Assembly (NCBI GenBank): GCA_050946115.1
Contig: JBMNUF010000024.1
Location: 1 to 42,850 of the forward strand
From: CAYFRC01 sp050946115
GTDB taxonomy: Bacteria; Bacillota; Clostridia; Christensenellales; Aristaeellaceae
Length of the DNA stretch: 42,850 nucleotides
Direction: 5' to 3'
Positions 37,301 to 42,850 of this stretch are shown in pieces. The position numbers and the translations under genes are program-made. The notes below the pieces were generated by a model, which worked only from the letters and a program-made list of their open reading frames with translations, was not told where the DNA came from and did not search any database. How positions within the stretch are numbered: the stretch's first letter is position 1; each line of letters begins with the position of its first letter.

Positions 37301-40300
37301 CGCCGGGCGCGACGGGAATCAGGTGCCCCTGCCCTTCGATATAGGCGACGGTTCCGTTATTGGTTGACCAGGTGAGTTTGTCTTCGATCATGACCGCGTC
37401 TTCGGGTGTGAGCGCGAGCGTGTAGTAGAAGTCCTCACCGGGGTATACTTCCATGTAGGCGGGCGTCAGGGTCATGTCTTCGAGGCCGAGCCCGACATGG
37501 AGCTGAATCGTGTCGAACGCATCCGGCTTGGATACCGAGCGCAGCGTCAGCGTAGTGACGCCCGGCGCAAGGAACGTGAGCTTCGCCATGGTCGGGTTGC
37601 CCTCGATCGGCTCTACCTTCGCGATGTTGCCCTCGGCGACTGCCCAGGTCACGCTCTTGTCGGTCGGGTCGTTCGGGGTGCTGCACGCCTCGTCTTCGAA
37701 GAACAGCGCGCTGACCTGAATGCTCGTTCCGGTGACGGATTTGATCTTCTCGCCGTCGGCGTATTTGGTGCTGCCGTCCATCTTGCCGATGGCGACATAT
37801 TCGACCTCGGTGTTCACGGTAATATAGGCATTCTTGATGATCTTGGCGTGGCCGTTGATCCAGGCTGCACTCAGCGTGCCCGGCAAGGTCTCGCCGTCCT
37901 TCAGGACGAAGGCGTAGATCTTGGCGGTGCCGGGGATCAGTCCGGTCACCTGGATGGCGTCCTGCGGCTGCGTGCGGTTGGCGATTTCGATGCTGTTGCT
38001 CGGCGTCCACCAGTAGACATCGTCGGTGGAGCCTTCGGGATACAGCGTCGCGCTGACGGTTATCATATCGCCGGGCCAGATCGCCGCCTCGGTGGGATCC
38101 AGGAACAGATCTTCTGCGGGACTCAGCACGATCACTTCGATCTGCACCTGCACGCCGTTGTGTGCGGTTGCATAGACGTAGGTCTTGCCGCTCGCCTTCG
38201 CGGTGATGATGCCGTTGGCATCGACATCGGCGATGGCGGAATCCTTGACGGTCCAGGTCAACGTCTCGTCATAGACGTCCTTGGTATTGTCCATGCCCGT
38301 GAATTTGACCGTCTTCGCTGCGTCATACTGGTTGCCCACATTCAGGTACACGGGCGTCGTTGCCGCCAGCGACCGCACGGGATTCTTCACGTCGAGGACG
38401 AAGATGCGGTGGTAGGTGGTAACGCCGTCGTTATATATGACGGTGATGAAGGTGTGGCCGGGCCAGAGCGGAAGCACGTGCCCGCTTTGATCGACAGAGG
38501 CGATCGCCGGATCGTTCACGACATACTGAAGCTTGTCGATCATGTTGGTATCGGGAGGATCGAGGTTGACTTCGATGTCGACCACCTCATACGGATACAC
38601 GAATGCGTGATCCGGATTGAGGGTGAGCTCGACGAGCTTCTCGTTGACCTTAATCAGCGCGTCGTCGCGGGCGAGGACGTTCTGACGGGAGGTCGCCGTG
38701 ACGGTCGCCGTGCCCTTCTTGAGGAAGGTCAGCCGCGCGAGGTTCGTCTGTTCGCCGTCCGCGTAGATCGGCTCGACCTTTGCCACGGTCGCGTCGCTGA
38801 CGTTCCAGTCGATGCGCTTATCGTTAGGCTCAAGCGGCTCGCCAATGTAGGTGTCGCAGGTGAGTTCCGCGCCGATGATGATGGTGTCACCCACCGCGCC
38901 GGTGATTGCCGCGCCGTCCGGGTAGGGGTTGCCGAACATGTCGATCAGCATGAGACTGTCGACGGGCGCGAGAATGGATACGAGCACGCGGTCGCTGGCA
39001 GTGGCGATGGTGGGGTTGCCATGGCTGTCGTAGGTGAGAACGGGGATCTCCACGCTCAGTTCGTACTGGCTGCCGGGCACCGCCGTTTCGCGCGCATAGA
39101 GCACGCCGTCGATGTAATGGACCGTGCCGGTCCCTCCGTTGATAGCAGCCACGCCGAAGGTAGGATCGCCCGCAGCTTCGCCGCCGATGACCTGATAGGG
39201 CATGTCGATGCGATCGCCGGGGTAGAGGGCGACGTTGCCGTTGAGCCACTTGACGCCGTCCGCCGGATCGATAACCTCTACGATGATGAAGTCCCTCAGG
39301 CCGTTGGAAGAGACCGCCTGTATCTGCGCTTCGCCGACGCTCTCGCCGAAGACGATGCCTGTGGCGGGATCTTCGACGGAAGCGATTTCAGGACGCTCGG
39401 AAACGTAGGTAACGGTCTTGTCGTCCGCATCAGCGGGCAGCACCACGACGGACGGCAGGCTCCTGTAGGTGCCCTTGAGCACCAATAGGCGCGTCAGCGT
39501 CGTGTTGAAGTAAATCTCTTCCACGGGTTGTACGACGGTGCGCACGATGACGGGGAATGCGCCCTCGATGGGATCGCCGTTTTCGCCGACCAGCGTAAAC
39601 TGCGCTTCACCCTCGCCGTTGACGATGACCGTGAAGGAAGAGGTGGTCTTGTTGAAATTCGTTGCGGAAGCGACCGTCGGATCGGAGGAGACAACGCCGA
39701 CCGCAGAAGCTGTGGAAGGTGTCAGCTCGAAGGTCACTTCGAATGTCCTATCACCCGGCTCATAATCGGGCGTGATGTCCACGATCTGGCTCTCGGGCGT
39801 AAACGCAGCGGTAATCGTCGGCCTCTCGGTTTCCGTGACCTTCACCGGGATTACGATGGAATAACCCAGCGTGTCGACGATCTTGATTTCGCATTCCCCT
39901 ACGCCCTGAGGCATGACATGGATGGTGGCCTTGTTGTCGGGGGCAATCGCGTACGACGAGATGCGCGCCACGCCCGTATCGGAGGAAGTGGGGGGCTGGA
40001 GAATCGCGCTGTCGGGATTGGCGTTGACGACTATCGTCTGCCTGTAACTGCTGTAGTTATCCGCATTGCCGTCCAGCACGTCCTGCGTGAAGCCGTAGGG
40101 CATGGAGAAGGTGAGCGAATTCGGGGTGTACGCGAAGGTGGTTACCGGCGGGGGTGCCTGCTGCACGAACAGCGGGATCGTCGCCCTGACGCCGTTTGCC
40201 TGACCCAAGTAGTTGACCTGCGCGGAAATCTTCGTCTCGCCGATTTCAAGCGGCGTAACCGTCACTTTATAGGTCGAGACGTAAGCGCCGGTTATCATCG

Positions 40301-42632
40301 TGGTCTTGGTTCTCTCGATAGAAGTCACGTCCAGGGTCGCGACGGATGTGTCGTCGATGGCCGCCGTGACGTTGAAGCTCGCAACTTCATCGGGATCGCC
40401 GTCATAGTAAACATCAAAGTAGACATCCACGTTGTCCGCCGGCTCAAGGCCCATGCGCACTTCGGTGGCCGTGAAAGAGACGCTGTCAAGCGTTGTCGTC
40501 GTGGGTTCCGCTTGGTTCACGACGAGATTGAACGCGCCTCCGATGGGAATGTTGCCCTCGCCGATCAGCGTAAACTGCGCTCTGCCCGCGCCGTTGACGA
40601 GGACCCGGAACGTGCCGTCGTTCAACCATTCCGCGGATCCAACGCTCGCATTGGAGGAGCGGACGCCGATCGCAGAAGCGCTGTCAGGCACCAGCGCGAA
40701 GGATACGTCGAAGAATGTGGCGCCCGGCTCATAGTCGTACGGGATCTCCACGGTTTTGCTCTCGGGCGTAAACGCCGCGGTGATTGTCGGCCTCGGACCT
40801 TCCGTAACCGCCACCGGGATCGCGACGGTATAGCCCAGCGTGTCGACGATCCTGATTTCGCAGTTCCCCATGCCGTAAGGCTTGACATCGAAGGTAACGT
40901 TGTTATCGGTAATCGAGACATTGTCTACGCGCGCCACGCCCGGATTGGAGGACGTGACGGAATGGATTATCGCGCTGTCGGGCTGTGCGAGGACGGATAC
41001 CGCTTCCTTATATGCTTCGCAGGCGCTCTCATCGCCGCCCTGCACGTCCTGCGTGAAGCCGTAGGGCATGGTGAAGCCGAGCGTAGCCGGGTTGCACGTG
41101 AAAGTGGTTACCGGCGGGGGCGTTTCCTGCACGGTCAGCGGGATCGACGCCCTTACGACCTTCCCCAGGTAATTGACCTGCGCGGAAATCGTCGTCGAGC
41201 CTTCTTTCTCCGGCGTAACCCATACCCGATAGGTCGAGACGTTAACCGTTGGGTCTACCTGCGTGGTATTGAGCTTCTGTGCATCGCTTACGTTCGCGAC
41301 GGACGTGTCGTCGACGGCAGCCGTGACATTGAAGTAATCTACGTCATTGGGGTTGCCGCTGTAACGAACATCAAACGTGACGGGAACCGGAGTTCCAAGA
41401 CCCATAACCGCTTGGGTGCCCGTGAAGTTGACGCCATACAGCGTCGCGGCACCCGGAGCGTTGACGATGAGATGAAATGCACCCTCGATCACAACGCCGT
41501 CCGCGGCGACCAGCGTCACCTGCGTTTCTCCCGGGCCATTGACGATGATGTCGACTTTGCTGTCGGGTAGCAATTCTGCGGATGCAACCCCCTCGTTGGA
41601 GGAGGCAGCGCCGATCAGAGGGGTACCGGAAGGTTCCAGTGTGAAGCTTACCTGGATATGCGTATCGCCCGCCTCATAGTCGGGCGGGATTTCCTGGGTT
41701 TGACCGCTGGGATTAAACGCTACGGTAGCATTCGCAGGCTTCGGGTCTACCGTGACCGTCACCGGAATCGTAATCGAATTACCAAAGATGTCGTCGATCA
41801 CGATGTCGCATTCCCCTGCGCCGCGGGGCTCGACCACGAAGGTGGCTTCGTTTTCGTTGATAACGGGAGGAGCTACGACGCGCGCCACGCTAGCATTGGT
41901 AGAGGCGATGGAGCTGATATGCGCACTGCTGGGAAGCGCCGTGACGCTTACTTCACTCCTAGCCTCTTCGCAGTTAAAGTCTTCATAGCCGTAAGGCAGG
42001 CGGAAGCCGAGCTCATTCGGAACGCACGAGAAGGTGGTTTCCGTCGGAGGTGCATCCTGCACGGTCAGGTCGATCGACGCATCGACGCCATCCCCCAGGT
42101 AGTTGACCTGCGCGGAAATCTTCGTCTCACCCACCTGCTTTGGGGTGACCATTACTTGATAGGTCGAGACGTAGATATTGTTTACCAGCGTCGTTTTGCG
42201 CACCGTCGGAGTGCCTACGGTCGCGATGGAGGTGTCGTCGACGGCAACCGTAACGTTAAAATTCTTAACCGCGTCCTGATCGCCGCCTTCGTAGTAAACA
42301 TCAAACGTGACAGGAACGGCAGTCGGCGAGTCCACGAGCATCCGCACTTCGGTAGCCGTGAAAGAGATTCGCTGCAGCACTACCGGCGCTTTTGCTGTGA
42401 GTCCTCCTGCCGCTTTGGAAGGTGCTCCTTCTGTAGGTTCTTCCCCGGCATGCGGTTCCGCTTGCACAGGGGTCGGTTCTTCCGCGGTTTCAATCGTTTC
42501 GACAATCGCGGGAAGCTCTTCGCCTCCTTCGATTGCCTCCGCGAGAACCGCGGTCGGGACCATTCCGATAATCAGCGTGATTGTGAGCAACCACGCTAAG
42601 ATGCGTGATGCACGCCTACCCGGAATATTCAT
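31365..42632 (-). CDS. Giant secreted Ig-like (Big_2) repeat protein with C-terminal SH3 domains
   Basis: A 3755-residue protein. A signal peptide (MNIPGRRASRILAWLLT..., cleavage likely after VLA near residue 31) is followed by an acidic Pro/Thr/Glu region. Three ~315-residue modules (about 86-1030) each start with an SFTATEVRM-like strand and contain LPYGY. A run of bacterial Ig-like Big_2 domains follows (about 1033-3305), with three near-identical ~388-residue units at 1507-2668. About five bacterial SH3-like domains end the protein (about 3310-3755), the last finishing GWVKAEYLNVYER. There is no LPXTG motif, SLH domain or C-terminal transmembrane helix, so wall attachment, if any, is probably through the SH3 domains. 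An adhesive or structural surface role is plausible (inference). AAAGGAGG lies upstream of the ATG. It is monocistronic. Confidence 0.92.
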   Translation of the reverse strand: MNIPGRRASRILAWLLTITLIIGMVPTAVLAEAIEGGEELPAIVETIETAEEPTPVQAEPHAGEEPTEGAPSKAAGGLTAKAPVVLQRISFTATEVRMLVDSPTAVPVTFDVYYEGGDQDAVKNFNVTVAVDDTSIATVGTPTVRKTTLVNNIYVSTYQVMVTPKQVGETKISAQVNYLGDGVDASIDLTVQDAPPTETTFSCVPNELGFRLPYGYEDFNCEEARSEVSVTALPSSAHISSIASTNASVARVVAPPVINENEATFVVEPRGAGECDIVIDDIFGNSITIPVTVTVDPKPANATVAFNPSGQTQEIPPDYEAGDTHIQVSFTLEPSGTPLIGAASSNEGVASAELLPDSKVDIIVNGPGETQVTLVAADGVVIEGAFHLIVNAPGAATLYGVNFTGTQAVMGLGTPVPVTFDVRYSGNPNDVDYFNVTAAVDDTSVANVSDAQKLNTTQVDPTVNVSTYRVWVTPEKEGSTTISAQVNYLGKVVRASIPLTVQETPPPVTTFTCNPATLGFTMPYGFTQDVQGGDESACEAYKEAVSVLAQPDSAIIHSVTSSNPGVARVDNVSITDNNVTFDVKPYGMGNCEIRIVDTLGYTVAIPVAVTEGPRPTITAAFTPESKTVEIPYDYEPGATFFDVSFALVPDSASAIGVRSSNASVGSAEWLNDGTFRVLVNGAGRAQFTLIGEGNIPIGGAFNLVVNQAEPTTTTLDSVSFTATEVRMGLEPADNVDVYFDVYYDGDPDEVASFNVTAAIDDTSVATLDVTSIERTKTTMITGAYVSTYKVTVTPLEIGETKISAQVNYLGQANGVRATIPLFVQQAPPPVTTFAYTPNSLTFSMPYGFTQDVLDGNADNYSSYRQTIVVNANPDSAILQPPTSSDTGVARISSYAIAPDNKATIHVMPQGVGECEIKIVDTLGYSIVIPVKVTETERPTITAAFTPESQIVDITPDYEPGDRTFEVTFELTPSTASAVGVVSSDPTVASATNFNKTTSSFTVIVNGEGEAQFTLVGENGDPIEGAFPVIVRTVVQPVEEIYFNTTLTRLLVLKGTYRSLPSVVVLPADADDKTVTYVSERPEIASVEDPATGIVFGESVGEAQIQAVSSNGLRDFIIVEVIDPADGVKWLNGNVALYPGDRIDMPYQVIGGEAAGDPTFGVAAINGGTGTVHYIDGVLYARETAVPGSQYELSVEIPVLTYDSHGNPTIATASDRVLVSILAPVDSLMLIDMFGNPYPDGAAITGAVGDTIIIGAELTCDTYIGEPLEPNDKRIDWNVSDATVAKVEPIYADGEQTNLARLTFLKKGTATVTATSRQNVLARDDALIKVNEKLVELTLNPDHAFVYPYEVVDIEVNLDPPDTNMIDKLQYVVNDPAIASVDQSGHVLPLWPGHTFITVIYNDGVTTYHRIFVLDVKNPVRSLAATTPVYLNVGNQYDAAKTVKFTGMDNTKDVYDETLTWTVKDSAIADVDANGIITAKASGKTYVYATAHNGVQVQIEVIVLSPAEDLFLDPTEAAIWPGDMITVSATLYPEGSTDDVYWWTPSNSIEIANRTQPQDAIQVTGLIPGTAKIYAFVLKDGETLPGTLSAAWINGHAKIIKNAYITVNTEVEYVAIGKMDGSTKYADGEKIKSVTGTSIQVSALFFEDEACSTPNDPTDKSVTWAVAEGNIAKVEPIEGNPTMAKLTFLAPGVTTLTLRSVSKPDAFDTIQLHVGLGLEDMTLTPAYMEVYPGEDFYYTLALTPEDAVMIEDKLTWSTNNGTVAYIEGQGHLIPVAPGAARITVTYTDPFNGNTYSRTATVIVKQPVTSLLFNEERIVKYVGDYDDLYARLIWNYGMTVPADKTIRWVVEDDTVVSVDETGNMKALKVGETNVYAYAHNDVFARIQVLVKSHSQDLFLDPYLATIWPGEMVVIRATLHPEDSTDDVYWWTADTGIVEITNFTQLQKGIQVTGLAAGTAKITAFVLNDGIVYDPALVNEGWIEANAKYVEHAYITVNTDVDYVAIGKADGITKYADGERIKAVSGSNIQVSALFFEDEACLTPNNPTDKSVTWAVTDETVATVEPIPGNPTMAKLTFHAPGITTLTLRSVHNPNAFDTISLRVGLGLEDMTLTPAYMEVYPGEDFYYTLALTPEDAIMIEDKLTWGSSDGSVAYIEGQGHLIPVKPSPDPVTISVTYTDPFNGNTYTRTATVVVKQDVTSLLFVPDEITKNVGEYEDLYARLIWNYGMNIPADKAVRWVVEDPSIVSVDANGNMKALKVGDTNVYAYAYNDVFARMHVIVTSTAEDLFLDPYLATIWPGEMVVVRATLYPADSTDDVYWWTPDVGIVEITNFTQVQKGIQVTGRTAGTATIYAFVLKDGVTMPSTPISAAWIAANAKLTEYAYITVNTDVDYVAIGKADGITKYEDDETIKAVTGSSIQVSALFFENAACTIPNNPTDKNVTWAIAEESIATVEPIVGNPTMAKLIFHTPGITTLTLRSVSKPTAFDTIEIHVGLGLEDMKLTPAYKEVYPGEDFMYTLELTPPDAIMLEDKLTWASSDGSVAYIEGQGHLIPVAPGTATISVTYTDPFNGNTYTRTATVVVKQDVTSLEFVPAQITKYVGEYEDLYALLVWNGGLTDPADKSVRWVIEDASVVSVDANGNMKALKVGNTNVYAYAYNNIFARIHVTVLQNAEKLVLDAYNVSIYPGEQVTVNATVFPELATDTFVWEIKPGEDKFSVVNQDTGIGNRWITIQGEIVGKTSFDAVLVDGANGSVIRKTVHVTVKSMPTTLEVDSVYPEAVGATYPKTVTARKLNQVIWLTATLWNEALDPRELAADQRVTWESLAEDIATVDANGAVTTHKAGMALIKATSVVDPTVFGYIHVLVIKDDIQMDVDPDEMTLKPGERGNINALIYRDGVLIDDYYGVPDAIDYEITSFEPLDGDMTTPVISITTAVNNKTNKYCIVTAEKPGVAYVTTTFYKDQPEYTRQCVTKVIVTNPVTSVNMAKKYLTILKGEMFAYDLKKDLTFTSWIDGLEPTNKNVFYNIVNENIVRIDEYQRIIGLEVGGTQIDIISEDNPDAKCTIYVEVVDIPTGIFSDVQIIEMYPDDEVLIHLYEILEGSVYEEVTVAYEDYYGNPIADGEAYATFKWDDVNNDGDITTVDGLIRGISPTTNFKDGFITMVFTMTLDQEVLDTYFGDALHDYNWNYLMQYFPEEVSARIRVYVLEPVTGVDIDNITPDVINEAAVLNHTDALTINVNDQYILQASLTPDYEESPGLDRELIWTSSDPTTVLVNPFGVITALRPGTARIYATSKQNTSVQDYIDVNVAEPKEIKVGKTIICDAIVRDKPATSGRALYRVKRGSTVYILGEVGNWYAIQRGAVGGSHDLTAGYAYLPKRCVKITGTITPTVVNDPTPVTVRYNALTNRKAKIYNTDPDGVKRVYTVPKGTKLLVISSSSKDKYLYVEFGYGADIGSQDEKLTGRILKAHVSRVAGYGDGEYIELTYASVDAMDPQDPNITIIDPSTGAQIETGPYSTIEIPATITATSAPVYSSLADAPGIIMGRVYQGAQVTIVSQLHLGYYQIRLANGTVCWINQIYLKKNDNTRVVDTYTETVTKAKVKTTVTMRATASKKGKKLGKVVKGEIVTVTGPKTNGYYPITTEGGLSGYVYSKYLKVYETDVTVEVREQVIETLGSPNCRILNVRNEPSITNSTIVGTLHNSYYYNDYYGTTNKYESDVVKVISSIEGENGEPEWYHIIMPNDRYGWVKAEYLNVYER
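34629..38114 (-). repeat. Three long near-identical ~1.17-kb repeats inside the giant gene
   Basis: Landmarks recur at 35110, 36280 and 37444, giving periods of 1170 and 1164 bp (390 and 388 codons). Long stretches are identical at DNA level, for example the segments near 34890 and 36055, which read the same for over 50 bases. Each unit codes for one WPGEM...VYWWT, YVAIGK and YPGEDF...KLTW series. The high identity implies recent duplication or gene conversion and would favour recombination and assembly collapse. Confidence 0.88.
39545..42377 (-). repeat. Three diverged ~0.94-kb repeats near the start of the giant gene
   Basis: Modules begin near codons 86, 400 and 715. Each has a TFDV/YFDVYY strand, a TKISAQVNYLG-like strand, an LPYGY or MPYGF segment, and a C-terminal ...PESK/Q-VDI-PDYEPG segment. 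The DNA is clearly related, for example the matched sites near 41985, 41055 and 40091, but more diverged than the 1.17-kb units. Confidence 0.8.
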
Positions 42633-42678
42633 CGAGCAAGACCTCCTTTTATTTTACCTCTTATCGATAGGTGACATT

Positions 42679-42708
42679 ATTCTATCACCGTTCCCCCTGT
42701 TTTGTCAA
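42679..42708 (-). promoter_or_regulatory. Promoter of the giant repeat-protein gene
   Basis: Minus-strand TTGACA (42703-42708) and TAGAAT (42679-42684) with 18 bp spacing. The transcript would start near 42672, giving a leader of about 40 nt that holds the AAAGGAGG site. Confidence 0.7.
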
Positions 42709-42741
42709 CCACTTTTCACCCCTTCCCCAGGGCGACATCAT

Positions 42742-42816
42742 TTACTTTCCAAACAAAGCAAGAGACAGGAACTCAGGATTTAATGCCGCTTTAGCAAGTT
42801 TGGCTCTCGTGCTCAT
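42742..42816 (-). CDS. Possible 24-residue peptide gene
   Basis: ATG 42816 opens a 24-codon frame reading MSTRAKLAKAALNPEF followed by LSLALFGK and TAA. In-frame stops lie just upstream, so it is not the tail of a longer gene within the window. The sequence is an amphipathic basic helix candidate. The ribosome binding site is weak (AAGAGA), and no family is recognised. It could be chance. Confidence 0.2.
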   Translation of the reverse strand: MSTRAKLAKAALNPEFLSLALFGK

Positions 42817-42850
42817 TCTCTTACTAGAAGGGGTAGAACGCAGCAAAGAG

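Noticed and set aside
31431..37367. A plus-strand open frame of 1978 codons antisense to the giant gene
   Set aside because: It mirrors the repeat structure of the minus-strand gene, has no domain, signal peptide or ribosome binding site, and arises from GC-rich repeated codons. The minus strand has clear Ig-like and SH3 domains.
37497..41570. Further long plus-strand frames (663 and 680 codons) antisense to the giant gene
   Set aside because: The same explanation applies: they are shadows of a repetitive coding region and no motif is recognisable.

Overview
The window looks like a chromosomal segment of a GC-rich, Gram-positive-type member of the Clostridia, plausibly a Christensenellales-like uncultured lineage (inference). 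The evidence is strong AGGAGG-type ribosome binding sites, consensus sigma-A promoters, many TTG/GTG starts and ATGA overlaps. The gene content also fits: ComEC, a TgpA-type transglutaminase, a GerMN lipoprotein, a DUF1292 protein, a YkuD L,D-transpeptidase, and a giant Ig-like/SH3 surface protein without outer-membrane genes. Most genes are ordinary housekeeping; three spots are clearly accessory.

Layout. (1) 1-830: AT-richer DNA with no convincing gene, ending at a breakpoint that leaves only the last ~64 codons of a ComM/YifB Mg-chelatase-like ATPase (831-1025). (2) 1028-7100 (+): a tightly overlapping run of small PD-(D/E)XK-like nuclease, SNF2 helicase, metallo-beta-lactamase (MBL) hydrolase, ComEC and DNA polymerase III delta (holA). 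(3) 7101-8585: an AT-rich accessory island with a NucS-like/DUF5655 nuclease gene and an internally deleted IS5-like element with terminal inverted repeats, one of which ends in the stop codon of the next gene. (4) 8581-10417: divergent genes for a NYN-LOTUS RNA-binding/nuclease-like protein and an unknown membrane-anchored protein. (5) 10472-19227 (-): uvrA, radical SAM/SPASM maturase, MoxR ATPase, DUF58 and TgpA-like transglutaminase, then a separately promoted DUF1292 gene. (6) 19352-20670 (+): tatD and a SIS-domain isomerase. (7) 20765-26900 (+): response regulator, histidine kinase, GerMN lipoprotein, NAD(P)HX repair enzyme, an unknown protein and an UlaG-like MBL protein, closed by a terminator. 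(8) 26959-30246 (-): a Pro/Ala-linker membrane protein followed by a second response regulator/PhoR-like kinase pair. (9) 30357-42632 (-): a YkuD L,D-transpeptidase and a 3755-residue secreted repeat protein.

Functional themes. Envelope biology dominates the second half: two two-component systems, a GerMN lipoprotein, an L,D-transpeptidase, a transglutaminase cluster and a giant adhesin-like protein. The RR-HK-GerMN lipoprotein trio has the same architecture as actinobacterial MtrA-MtrB-LpqB. DNA transactions dominate the first half. The most unusual items are the truncated-comM/nuclease/SNF2 junction, the deleted IS5-like element with its neighbouring nuclease gene, the 388-residue near-identical repeats of the giant protein, and a kinase gene whose conserved N-terminus lies upstream of any standard start codon.
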